Shown here piece by piece: positions 55,752-64,000 of a stretch of DNA of 64,000 nt. Source of the stretch: MPNP01 sp026710155 (GTDB lineage: Bacteria > Pseudomonadota > Alphaproteobacteria > Rhodobacterales > Rhodobacteraceae); assembly GCA_965200885.1 (NCBI GenBank), contig OZ241737.1, positions 1,922,001 to 1,986,000 on the forward strand, read 5' to 3'. Every line of letters begins with the position of its first letter. Position 1 is the first letter of the stretch. Made by a program: the position numbers and the translations under genes. The notes under the pieces were generated by a model. The model was not told the origin of the DNA. It did not search any database and was given only the letters and a program-made list of their open reading frames with translations.

Positions 55752-56029
55752 ATCCCTTGTTGAATAACTTCTTCACAAATCAAAAAAAGAGGCTTATAAA
55801 CAATAGTATCATTCTCTTGAAATAATCGAAATAGGCCGAACAGCTCAGGAATCGCTTTCCTAGTTCCCCATTCCCGAGGATATTGGAAGAAATCCTTAGA
55901 CAATCGGCAAATTCTCCATGGCGGTAGTGCGAGTTGGTGAGTATCATCGTCCATCTCCTGCAGGACAACTGTATCATCCTACTTTTTGTAAGGAAAAATA
56001 TCTTTTTTAATTGTTGCTTGCCTAGGCAT
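55748..56029 (-). pseudogene. Hypothetical protein interrupted by TAG
   Basis: A frame from the ATG at 56029 reads MPRQATIKKDIFPYKK, a TAG (55979-55981), then continues in frame for 77 residues (DDTHQLALPPWRICRLSKDF, GTRKAIPELFGLFRLFQEND). Continuity across the stop suggests a single nonsense mutation. The downstream part from an ATG at 55954 could still be made. The last 4 bp overlap queA's end. Family not recognised. Confidence 0.4.
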
Positions 56030-56206
56030 AATCTATCCCTCTCTTGGAGAAGGTAGAAGGATCATTGGGATCAACCTTTAGCTTGATTTTCCTCATTGTA
56101 CCGTTCTTTTCTTCTGGTTACTATGAGAGTAAAAAATATTGCTTCATAATCCCCTTTAAATCATAAAGGAAATTCCAATATTCGGATTTTTTCGAAAGGA
56201 GATGTG

Positions 56207-57463
56207 ATGTTGACAATTCTTGGTCAAATATGGGCTTTGCTCTTTGGAATTTTCCTTTTGATGGTTGGGAATGGAATCCATGGAACACTCATCGGCATCA
56301 GGGGTGTACAGGAAAAATTTACGACGTTGGAACTATCCATTATCATGTCTGGATATTTCATAGGATTCCTGTTTGGTTCAAGGCTAACACCACACATGAT
56401 CTTGCGTGTTGGCCATGTCAGGGTATTTGCTGCCTTGGGGTCACTGATTTCTGCGGCCTTGATTCTGTTTGCCCAATTTCCTTATCCCTGGGTTTGGTTC
56501 ATCCTCAGGGTTTTGATTGGTGTAGGTTTTTCAGGTGTGTATGTTGTTGCTGAAAGCTGGCTCAATGAAAGTTCTACCAATCAGAACAGGGGAAAAATCC
56601 TGGCTATCTACATATCCATTCAGATGTTTGGTGTTATTTCGGCACAGGTATTATTCAACTTTGCCGATACCACTGGATTTTTGCTGTTTGTAATTGCCTC
56701 GGTTCTGGTTTCCCTGTCCTTCACACCGATATTGCTATCGGTATCACCGACTCCACGGCTGGAAGCAACACGCCCCATGAAAATTGTCCAGTTGTGCAAG
56801 GTTTCACCACTTGGAGTGGTTGGGGCCTTATGTCTTGGTGCTGTATTTGCAGCATTATTCGGTATGGCCGCGGTCTATGGATCCAGAATTGGAATGTCGC
56901 CCTCGGAAATTGCCCTCTTTATCAGTATGATTTACCTTGGTGGGATGGTCATGCAGTATCCAATCGGGTACATTTCAGATAGAATGGATCGAAGGAAATT
57001 GATTTTCATTGTTGCAGCTATCTGCACGAGCTTTGCCTGTCTGGGGGTGTTTACGGGTTCGACCCTGACGATCCTACTGGGTGTTACCTTTGTAATTGGT
57101 GCCACTACCATTCCCTTGTATTCACTCATGATTGCCTACACCAATGATTATCTGGATGTAAGTGACATGCCGGCAGGTGCAAGCGGTTTGATTTTTGTCA
57201 ATGGACTGGGAGCAATCAGCGGTCCCTTTCTAGTTGGCTGGATAATGGATTTCATCGGTCCACATGGCTTCTTCATTTACATATCATTTTCCATGGCGTT
57301 ACTGGCAGTGTTCTGTATAATCAGAATGACCATAACAGAGCGACCGGAAATTGCAGAAACAATGTCCTACACTCCCATCAGTCCTACTTCAACGCCTGTT
57401 GTGTCTGATATGGCCCAGGAACACGCCATTGAACAACAATCTGAGGAAGGTAAATTGGAATAA
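56207..57463 (+). CDS. MFS transporter (YcaD-like)
   Basis: 418 residues from the ATG at 56207 (AAGGAG 5 bases upstream; a GTG 3 bases earlier is too close). Twelve membrane segments. The start MLTILGQIWALLFGIFLLMVGNG and LIGVGFSGVYVVAESWLNE with SNQNRGKILAIYI fit the YcaD/UMF-like branch. GYISDRMDRRKLIF is the conserved loop after the middle. Substrate unknown. Its stop is 9 bp before the target duplication of the ISKra4-bounded unit. Confidence 0.9.
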   Translation: MLTILGQIWALLFGIFLLMVGNGIHGTLIGIRGVQEKFTTLELSIIMSGYFIGFLFGSRLTPHMILRVGHVRVFAALGSLISAALILFAQFPYPWVWFILRVLIGVGFSGVYVVAESWLNESSTNQNRGKILAIYISIQMFGVISAQVLFNFADTTGFLLFVIASVLVSLSFTPILLSVSPTPRLEATRPMKIVQLCKVSPLGVVGALCLGAVFAALFGMAAVYGSRIGMSPSEIALFISMIYLGGMVMQYPIGYISDRMDRRKLIFIVAAICTSFACLGVFTGSTLTILLGVTFVIGATTIPLYSLMIAYTNDYLDVSDMPAGASGLIFVNGLGAISGPFLVGWIMDFIGPHGFFIYISFSMALLAVFCIIRMTITERPEIAETMSYTPISPTSTPVVSDMAQEHAIEQQSEEGKLE

Positions 57464-57480
57464 GAGATGTGAATACCGAG

Positions 57481-59022
57481 GGGTGAGATTCCTGTATTGC
57501 GGTGCATTTTTTGATCAAGCTGCCTTCTTTTTTTCCTGCCAGTGATTCCAATTTTTATTGGCAGGATCCCTCTTCTTCAGTTCTTCTACAATATAATCCC
57601 ATGATTTGTCAAAACGACCCGACTTGATCAACGAACGAATGCTCGGAATGGCCTGGCCACCAGCCATGCTCCAACACATCTCCGATATCTTCATTCGCTC
57701 CCCGGCATGGGTCTTGTCCGCTGCCTCCACATGACCCGACCCAATCGGTAAACCACGGCGCCTGAGATTCGCATGGTGCATCAGGCCACGCCGCCCGTTG
57801 AAGTGATTACAAACCGTCCGCAATTCCTACCTGGCCATATCCGGGGCAGCACAGTTCCAGAGACCGCGGATGGCCCTAGGAACACGGTCAACGCGCAATT
57901 GTCTTCCTCCAGCAGGACAGAACGCCAGCTCTCATACCAATCACCCTTCGAATGCGCATGACCCGAAGCTGTCGAAAGACAGGTCGTGGGATGGTAAAAG
58001 TCGACAATCTCCCCATTGACTTCCCCGCCGGACAAAAAATGTCCGGTTGCCCTTCGCGCCATCTGCGGCGCCGACACTAGTCAAGTCGGGATGCCTCGCC
58101 ATGATCACCTTAAACCCGTCAGACAACCATTTCCTCAATGTCCCCTTCATGTGTTCCGGTATCCAGCCCGAACCGATCGTATGCAGGGGTTCCACCTTGC
58201 CGGCAGGAAAGGGAGGAACCACCTGCCGGTTGCCCTTGTGTCCCGTATCATAACTCCCAGCAATTCCGATCGGATGTTCACTAGGGCGAAGAATGTCATG
58301 AACACCATCAAGGGACAGGATAACGCCGGTTGCACCCTCGGGAATGTCCTCGCCAATGCAGATATCCGAAAGCGTCTTGCCGGATGCATTCTGCCAGGAT
58401 CGGCCAACCATCCGCGACAGTTTCCACCTGGTGGATGCTGCAGGGGAGGTGCCAACGAACCCATCAAAAACATCCATAACAGTCCTTGTCGGCATCTCCG
58501 CAAGCAAACGGGTCGCAATCCTTCCGGCCAGCAGGCAAAGGTTTTCATCAGTGGGACAGATGGAGTTCCCGACCGTGCTGTTCCGGTACACAGAACGCTG
58601 GTATTCAACCCTGCCGAAAAGGCAGGTCAAGGTTCCCGTGGAGGGTTTGGTACGGTACCACGACCTGCCATCACGCTCAATTGTACAGGCACCATCATCA
58701 CGTTTTTCAACGGCCTTCGAGACAGGTTTCCGGATGTACTCGCGGATGATCGGATTCCGGAATGTCCTCCGACAATTCCGCAAACTCGGCCAAGGCATCA
58801 CCCAATACTTCCGATACCTCCAACCTGATTGTACCCTTGCCAAAATCATTTTTTTCGTCGATGTTTCCTGCCATCGGGACTGCTCCTTCCCCGAAAAGTC
58901 ATGATCCTGCACGTTTCTGCCACTTGGAAACGGAAAACGAACGAATCAAGCCAAAAAAGAGCGAAAACACCAAATTCGGGCTGTTTCATGGCAAAATTTA
59001 CCGCAATATGGAAAACACACCC
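57481..59022 (-). mobile_element. ISKra4-family insertion sequence, copy 1
   Basis: About 1,542 bp with imperfect 30-bp terminal inverted repeats (57481-57510 and 58993-59022; about 23 of 30 pair, shared core ATTGCGGT). Copy 2 ends in the same sequence at 61906-61935. The transposase reads right to left. Confidence 0.75.
57515..58874 (-). pseudogene. ISKra4-family transposase, frameshifted
   Basis: Starts at the ATG at 58874 (AAGGAG upstream; MAGNIDEKNDFGKGTIRLEV). After a shift it continues in the frame with GRSWYRTKPSTGTLTCLFG, EYQRSVYRNSTVGNSICP, ILSLDGVHDIL and FKVIMARHPDLTSVGAADGAK. After a second shift come EIVDFYHPTTCLSTASGH and DWYESWRSVLLEEDN. After a third come NLRRRGLPIGSGHVEAADKT and SGRFDKSWDYIVEE. 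Together these cover a nearly full-length ISKra4 transposase in three or four frames, so it is inactive unless rescued in trans. Confidence 0.85.
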
Positions 59023-59265
59023 GTATCAACTTATTATCCAAAACCCTGATCGGCGAGCTAAATCATGATTATTCGTTCCTTCAACATTTCCGGCCACATT
59101 CAGCAACCGGTTCAATCATCCAGTTCAAAAAAAACGATTTTTGACCTCCGTTTTCCTGATCAAAATCATGTTTTCTACCATCAGTGAACAAAATCGCCTC
59201 CGGTGCAATGCCTGCGCACACACCTCCCGCCTGTCGGACACTTTGTTTCGTTCCTGGTTTTTTCC

Positions 59266-59294
59266 TTGACTTGCACGGATTCCCGTGCTATGTA
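59266..59294 (+). promoter_or_regulatory. Sigma70-type promoter with dyad operator, locus B
   Basis: -35 TTGACT (59266-59271), a 17-bp spacer containing the perfect dyad GCACGG-ATTC-CCGTGC (59273-59288), and -10 TATGTA (59289-59294). It is identical to the locus A promoter apart from the last base of the -10, and the distance from -10 to ATG (53 bp) is the same. The 59023-59265 stretch upstream shows no gene. Confidence 0.65.
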
Positions 59295-59341
59295 ACCGAC
59301 ATGGAAAAGCATCCGCAAACATACAGAAGGAGAACGTACTC

Positions 59342-59932
59342 ATGAAACGATTGTCAATACCCCCCCCCACTTTTAGCCTGGCCGCCGCCCTGCTGGCCGT
59401 GGGGTTCTCCATGCCGGCCCTTGCGGATCCAGAAGTCTGGCTGCATGGCCCGAGCGGTTCACCGCAGAAAAATAACCTCACTTTCAACCTGGCCTGTCCG
59501 GCAGGACCCAATCCCAACAGCTTAGGAAGTGGAAGCTACAACGCCACCGAACCCCATCATTACCGCGCCAGCAGCTATTTCCGGGTCGAGGCCCGGAATG
59601 TCGCGGGCAACGTAGGGGACCAAGAGACGCTGCCCGGCGACCATCCCGGACGAGCTTGGGGCAAGACCATGTGGTGCGAACTCTGGGGAGGGTGTCATCA
59701 TATAGAACGGCCAAAGGAACTCGATATTATGCTCAGAGTCAGTCCAACCAACAATATCACCATGAGTGATAACAGTAGCTCGGCCACCGGGACAGAGTTC
59801 GAGGTGACGCGGCGATACGGTAGCTGGCCCGATTCCGTCGCGATCTCCCACGATCAGCCCTGCCCTAGTTTCGGCCACAGTTACTCGGTGACGATCACTG
59901 CCCAGATTATGGTAATCCGAGAGTTGAACTGA
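59342..59932 (+). CDS. Secreted-protein locus B
   Basis: 196 residues from the ATG at 59342, after AAGGAGA. The signal peptide MKRLSIPPPTFSLAAALLAV, ending at MPALA, is in frame through a nine-C tract that encodes PPP. The mature part has several Cys (FNLACPAGPN, TMWCELWGGCHH, DQPCPSFGHS) and beta-rich stretches (SSYFRVEARN, LDIMLRVSPTNN, TEFEVTRRYG). No known family. The leader, promoter and spacing match locus A, but the mature proteins do not. It is cargo of the ISKra4-bounded unit; its 3' end meets the DUF4338 pseudogene tail to tail. Confidence 0.65.
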   Translation: MKRLSIPPPTFSLAAALLAVGFSMPALADPEVWLHGPSGSPQKNNLTFNLACPAGPNPNSLGSGSYNATEPHHYRASSYFRVEARNVAGNVGDQETLPGDHPGRAWGKTMWCELWGGCHHIERPKELDIMLRVSPTNNITMSDNSSSATGTEFEVTRRYGSWPDSVAISHDQPCPSFGHSYSVTITAQIMVIRELN

Positions 59933-61268
59933 CACACGCGGGGCTTACACCTCTTTCAGGGGAAAAATCGTCACGGTCAGCCGGCTTTGTACCACCGCTG
60001 GGCAAAACATTCTGGTGACGGTCCGAGGCCAGCAAGTCGGCTCGGCGAGGCCTTTGGATTAGCCGGTGGCCCCCTTGGCAGGCACAAGGCAGGGGGATGC
60101 CGGGCTTGCGGCAGTGTTCCCACAATTCGGAAAGGACAATGTCATGTCCCCAGGTCCTGGGGGCAGGCACCAGGCGGAAGACGAACAGGATCACCAGGAG
60201 GCTGTTCAATGCCCGGTGCCGTCTGATCATGTGCCGGTCATGATCCCGGGCCAGTCCGGTCAGGTCCGAAAGGATCCCCGTCCACATGTCGGAAAGGGTG
60301 TTGTTCCCGGCAGCATCGGCCGGTTTCGGCCTGGTCTTTTCGGGCCTTGCCGCACCCCTGGGGATGTCCCGGAAGTCATTGGTGAGTGGCTTGACATGGA
60401 TGTCCTTTGGCGGCTTGGCCCTCCTTCCCGATTTTTTCCCTGCGGTCCGGCCGATCATTTCCCAGTTGGCCGCCTTGTAGGAGGCGCCGTCGAAACGGGT
60501 GGGATCGACAAAGGTCTCGATCATGACCGGCCGGCACCTGTGATGCCGTTCCCATTCACCGGCCAGTTGGCCGGTGGCCATTGAAAGGACCCTGGAGGCG
60601 AGGTTCCGAACCCTGACCCAGGGCAGGATCAGGAAACGGGAGTTCTGCACCACCAGATGCAGCCGCCGTTCCCTTTGCCTGTCGTTCCAGCCGATCCAGT
60701 CGTCACGGGCCGGCAACTGCCGTGATCCCGCTTCCACCAGCAGGCAGCCCAGGCGGCGTCCGTCGGCAGCGGTGACAAACCAGTGGAGGGAGGAACCGAA
60801 GGGACGCGGACAGCCGAGACAGTGATGGCGGTCAACCAGTTCCCGCCAGAGGGCCTTGTCACCGTCCGTTTCGGCAACCCTGGGTGAAAGGGGTTCGAGA
60901 CCGGACGGTTTGCCTGTGATCCCCTCCCCGGGATCCGAAGCCGTGGTATGGACAATGGGAGACCTCCTGCCGGCGATGGTGTTGCGTCTGGGTGGAAGGG
61001 CCGGGATGCCGAATTCCCTGCGTTGTTCCAATACCCTGGGGGCGGCATCCTTGCGTTGGTCTCCCCGGGGGGTGCCAGTCCAGGTTTTCACAGATGGTCC
61101 TGGCCAGCTCGTTGCGGCTGTTGGCCGGAAACAGGGCGGCCGTCTACCAGATGTCGCTGATCTCCCGGCGGGTGAAGCAGCGGCCGAAAAAGGTCGTCTA
61201 CTCGGGATTCCCGATGGGCGGGTCCGTTGATTCCCTCCAGAAGACAATGGTCCGATTGTGTGATGCAT
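59910..61268 (-). pseudogene. DUF4338 (DruA-like) transposase, broken and truncated
   Basis: Central DUF4338 motifs: LVDRHHCLGCPRPFGSSLHWFV, DDWIGWNDRQRERRLHLVVQ, FLILPWVRVRNLASRVLS, PVMIETFVDPTRFDGASYKAAN. The start of an IS4-like transposase domain follows (RRHRALNSLLVILFVFRLV), and similarity ends near 60075, so the DDE part is missing. Upstream, REISDIW-stop-TAALFPANSRNELARTICENLDW (about 61080-61170) shows an in-frame TAG, then a frameshift at a C/G run near 61070. DUF4338 is also the DruA part of the Druantia defence system, but here it is linked to a transposase and no other dru genes are present. Confidence 0.75.
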
Positions 61269-61384
61269 GAAGGGTGGGGGATTGTCAACCCTTTTTTTGA
61301 AAATGTGTGAAAAAAAATTATCCGCCCTGTTGACAAGGGGCTGGAACGGCAGGATTTGTTTTTATTCAAATTACTGGATTAAGC

Positions 61385-61935
61385 GAACACCATTGTCCGG
61401 CCGGGACAGCAGGCAAAGGCCTTCACCGGTGGGACAGACGGAGTTCCCGACCGTGTTGTTCCGATAAAGGGAACTCTGGTACTCCACCTTGCCGAAAAGA
61501 CAGAGGAAGGTTCCCGTGGAGGGTTTGGTACGGTACCACGACCTGCCGAAGGCTCAAACCGCCTTCTCCCTGCCCTCGGCAAAATCGGCACCCGGGTGAT
61601 CGGACACCAGAATGTCCCAGCAAAACCCGGCAGGTTGGGCTGATGGCCTCATGCATTTCCCCTGGCAACTCCAGTGCAAGTCTGCCCTTGTCAAAATCAT
61701 TGTTCCGGTCCATTTTCCCAGTCATCGGGAATGCTCCTTCCCCATGCTTGGAAAATACGATTGCGGTGTTCCCAACCCTTCCCTGAAAAGCCACGATCCT
61801 GCACGTTTCTGCCCCTTGGGGATTGAAAACGGACAAAACTGAAATGGACGATGAACGAATCAAACCGGAAAAGGTCAAAAACACCAAATTCAGTCATTAC
61901 ATGGCAAAATTGACCGCAATAGAAAAAACACACCC
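61385..61935 (-). pseudogene. ISKra4-family copy 2, 5' part only
   Basis: Right terminal repeat at 61906-61935, transposase start at 61725 (MTGKMDRNNDFDKGRLALEL), then after frameshifts GRSWYRTKPSTGTFLCLFG and NSVCPTGEGLCLL, ending near 61385. It is clearly related to copy 1 but diverged, and the rest of the transposase is gone. It supplies the outer right end of the 57.5-61.9 kb unit. Confidence 0.75.
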
Positions 61936-62060
61936 ATACCGAGACATAAAAATAACAATAAAATTAATTTTAGTTTAATTTGTAGGAGATTTGTCGGGGA
62001 GTTCCTAAATTTAACATTGAGTAAGATTTGCTGAATATCAAAGTAGGGCTGGTCAGAATT

Positions 62061-62621
62061 ATGTTACAACGAACCAATGGACAGAATAATTTTTCTGCAT
62101 TGGTTTTGAATGCAGATTACCAACCATTGTCTTATTTCCCGCTGTCCCTCTGGTCATGGCAGGAGTCCCTGAAGGCCGTATTCCTAGACAGAGTAAACGT
62201 GATCTATGAATACAACCATGTTGTTCAATCGCCCTCAACAACCTTCAGGCTGCCATCGGTAATTGCCCTGAAGGAATATATTCGACCCCAGAAAAGCGTT
62301 GCATTTACAAGATTCAACCTTTTTCTTAGGGATGAATTTACCTGCCAATATTGCAGGAGTACCGGTAATCTTACATTTGACCATGTCAAACCGATTTCTA
62401 TGGGCGGGACCACATGTTGGGAGAATGTGGTTGCAGCCTGTCAGGAATGCAATTTCAAGAAGGGTTCAAAGTCCCTGAAGCTGGCTGGTATGGAACTGCG
62501 AAAGAAACCTGTTGAACCGACCAACCAGGAATTGAGAAATACCGGAAGGAAATTTCCGCCCAACTATCTGCATGAAACCTGGATGGATTTCCTGTACTGG
62601 GATGTTGAACTGGAACAGTAA
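62061..62621 (+). CDS. HNH endonuclease
   Basis: 186 residues from the ATG at 62061 (a TTG at 62028 is also in frame; neither has a strong ribosome site). It begins with the conserved ALVLNADYQPLSYFPLSLWSW segment of small HNH proteins common in alphaproteobacteria. The nuclease core follows (FTCQYCRSTGNLTFDHVKPISMGGTTCWENVVAACQECN) with four Cys for zinc and the D-H pair. A housekeeping rather than phage type is likely. It marks the return to the core chromosome. Confidence 0.9.
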   Translation: MLQRTNGQNNFSALVLNADYQPLSYFPLSLWSWQESLKAVFLDRVNVIYEYNHVVQSPSTTFRLPSVIALKEYIRPQKSVAFTRFNLFLRDEFTCQYCRSTGNLTFDHVKPISMGGTTCWENVVAACQECNFKKGSKSLKLAGMELRKKPVEPTNQELRNTGRKFPPNYLHETWMDFLYWDVELEQ

Positions 62622-62642
62622 ATCCGGATTGATTTGAGGACA

Positions 62643-63998
62643 TCAGGAAAGTTGACCTGCTACTGAGTTTTCAGAAGCGGGGATCTGAATGACAAGTTCC
62701 ATTTCATCCAGAAATTCCTTGGGCAGATGACATTTGATTTGCAGCCCATCCGCAAGGGTTCGCATTTCAGGCACTAACTTTTCACACATATTATCTTCAA
62801 CCTTGTGCTTGTGCATGCATCTTGTCTGGAAAGGACAGCCGGAAGGAGGATTGAGGGCTGATGGTATTTCACCTTCCAGCACGATATGCTTTTTCGACAC
62901 GCTGGTGTCGGCGATCGGTACGGCTGAAAGCAGGGCCTCGGTATAGGGATGATAGGGAGGTGAGAAGATCTGGTCCGTTGATCCCATTTCGACAATATGT
63001 CCCAGATACATGACCATGACCCTATCAGACAGGTATCTTACAATGGATAGATCATGACTGATGAACAGTAGGGTTGTAAGATTTTTTTTCTGGATTTCGA
63101 GCAAAAGGTCAGTAACGGCTGCCTGAACGGAGACATCCAATGCGGATACCGGTTCATCAGCCACCACAATCTGTGCTGATCCCGCAAAGGCACGAGCTAT
63201 GCCAACCCGCTGTTTTTGACCACCTGACAATTGTCTTGGTAACCGATTGGCAAATTCCCTTGGCAGTTTGACAAGATCCAACAATTCAAGCATCCTGTTT
63301 TCCCGCTCATTGGGTGAATTGCCTACACGGAAAATTTCCAAGGCCCTTGTGATTTGATTACCAACGGTCATTGAAGGGTTCAAGGTATCAAAGGGATTTT
63401 GAAAAACCATCTGAATGGATGAAACCGTTCCAACATCCCTGTTTTCGATTGGTACCGATTGAATGGACTTGCCATTCAATTCAATATCACCGTCAGTGGC
63501 AATTTCAAGTCCCATCAGGACTTTTGCCAATGTTGATTTGCCACAGCCTGATTCACCAACTATGGCCAATGTTTCAGATTCCCGGGCAGTAAAGGTCAGG
63601 GTTTCATTGGCCTTGACAACCCTTTTTTCGCCACCACCGAAAAGTTCATTGGCAGCAACTTCATAGTATTTCCTCAAATTGCTGACCTTGAGGACTTCCT
63701 TGCCAAAATTGTTTTCCTCATCACCTTCCGAAACTTGTTCAAATTGCCCCCAATCAATTTCTTCAAATTTCAGACATCGTGAACCGTGTCTTTCAAATCC
63801 CGGAACATCACTCATTGGAATGGCCCCGGTATTGCACCTTCCATCTTCAAAATAGTTGCAGCGTGGTCCAAAATTGCAACCGGGAGGTCTTTCGTGGGGC
63901 AGGGGGAAATTGCCTTGAATGGCAACCAGGGGACGTGAATTCTTATCGGCTCCAGGCAGTGGTATTGATTGGAACAAGGCCTCCGTATAGGGATGTCT
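62643..63998 (-). CDS. Dipeptide/oligopeptide ABC transporter ATPase, fused two-domain, partial
   Basis: The frame is open to the right edge. Its first residues (RHPYTEALFQSIP, PGCNFGPRCNYFEDGRC) are the C-terminal end of one oligopeptide ATPase. A second full domain follows: Walker A GESGCGKSTLAK, signature LPRQLSGGQKQRVGIARAF, Walker B IVVADEPVSALDVSVQ, and again a C-terminal Cys region (CPFQTRCMHKHKVEDNMC). This is the DppD-DppF fused form found in several proteobacteria. Only the second half is in the window. Confidence 0.9.
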   Translation of the reverse strand, partial: RHPYTEALFQSIPLPGADKNSRPLVAIQGNFPLPHERPPGCNFGPRCNYFEDGRCNTGAIPMSDVPGFERHGSRCLKFEEIDWGQFEQVSEGDEENNFGKEVLKVSNLRKYYEVAANELFGGGEKRVVKANETLTFTARESETLAIVGESGCGKSTLAKVLMGLEIATDGDIELNGKSIQSVPIENRDVGTVSSIQMVFQNPFDTLNPSMTVGNQITRALEIFRVGNSPNERENRMLELLDLVKLPREFANRLPRQLSGGQKQRVGIARAFAGSAQIVVADEPVSALDVSVQAAVTDLLLEIQKKNLTTLLFISHDLSIVRYLSDRVMVMYLGHIVEMGSTDQIFSPPYHPYTEALLSAVPIADTSVSKKHIVLEGEIPSALNPPSGCPFQTRCMHKHKVEDNMCEKLVPEMRTLADGLQIKCHLPKEFLDEMELVIQIPASENSVAGQLS

Positions 63999-64000
63999 CA

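Larger units (their letters stand above)
57473..61943. mobile_element. ISKra4-bounded unit with 8-bp target duplication
   Basis: ATACCGAG lies directly before the left terminal repeat (57473-57480) and directly after the far right one (61936-61943). The left end belongs to IS copy 1 (57481) and the right end to the partial copy 2 (to 61935). Between them are the rest of copy 1, secreted-protein locus B and a broken DUF4338 transposase. The direct repeat abutting two outer ends suggests the whole 4.46 kb moved as a unit. Alternatively, one inserted IS later recombined with a copy carrying the cargo. Confidence 0.7.

Noticed and set aside
59910..61268. DUF4338 protein as a Druantia (DruA) defence gene
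   Set aside because: It is fused to the start of a transposase domain, is broken by a stop and a frameshift, and no druB-E genes are nearby.

Overview
The window looks like a piece of an alphaproteobacterial chromosome. The evidence is the run pyrH-frr-uppS-cdsA-rseP-bamA-skp-fabZ-lpxA-lpxI-lpxB, in which LpxI stands in for LpxH, together with sarcosine/dimethylglycine dehydrogenase-type genes, a fused indolepyruvate:ferredoxin oxidoreductase, and a bactofilin beside an M23 peptidase. The core genes are moderately AT-rich. The insertion sequences and their cargo are clearly GC-richer, and many are broken, which suggests a genome with active or recent mobile-element expansion (a host-associated or low-population lineage is possible). 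Genus cannot be given.

Layout. 1-5.7 kb: accessory island. It holds an IS5-family transposase running off the left edge, then repeated small genes on the minus strand (coiled-coil proteins with one membrane segment, LysM-like proteins), a HEPN protein with its usual partner, a broken ImmA/IrrE protease, a broken retropepsin-like gene and a degenerate tRNA-Leu-like sequence. 5.9-11.4 kb: a five-gene minus-strand sugar operon (binding protein, ATPase, two permeases, TIM-barrel isomerase). 11.9-13.5 kb: a RelE-type toxin region running into a secreted-protein locus (locus A). 13.7-26.6 kb: miaA, then the core translation/envelope cluster from pyrH to lpxB. The usual dxr (after cdsA) and lpxD (before fabZ) are not in place. 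An orphan pair of small genes sits between rseP and bamA.

26.6-28.8 kb: a small non-autonomous element with IS1595-like ends and a secreted-protein passenger, then IS1595 and ISL3 remnants. 28.8-34.1 kb: a giant surface protein with nearly identical Calx-beta-type repeats and a C-terminal barrel-like domain. 34.4-35.7 kb: a MITE-like element and a truncated transposase. 35.6-57.5 kb: mostly metabolic and envelope genes (YbaK-like deacylase, indolepyruvate oxidoreductase, TusA-like, Uma2, CcdA, two tandem FAD/GcvT dehydrogenases, bactofilin, M23 peptidase, YhdP/AsmA-like giant, QueA, MFS transporter).

57.5-61.9 kb: a unit bounded by ISKra4-family ends and an exact 8-bp direct repeat. It carries a second secreted-protein locus (locus B) and a broken DUF4338 (DruA-like) transposase. 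62-64 kb: an HNH endonuclease and a dipeptide ABC ATPase running off the right edge.

The most unusual signal is the pair of loci A and B, 46.7 kb apart. They share the same promoter (with a perfect dyad in the -35/-10 spacer), leader, ribosome site and signal peptide with a nine-C tract, but their mature proteins are unrelated. At locus A the shared start codon is one base out of frame.
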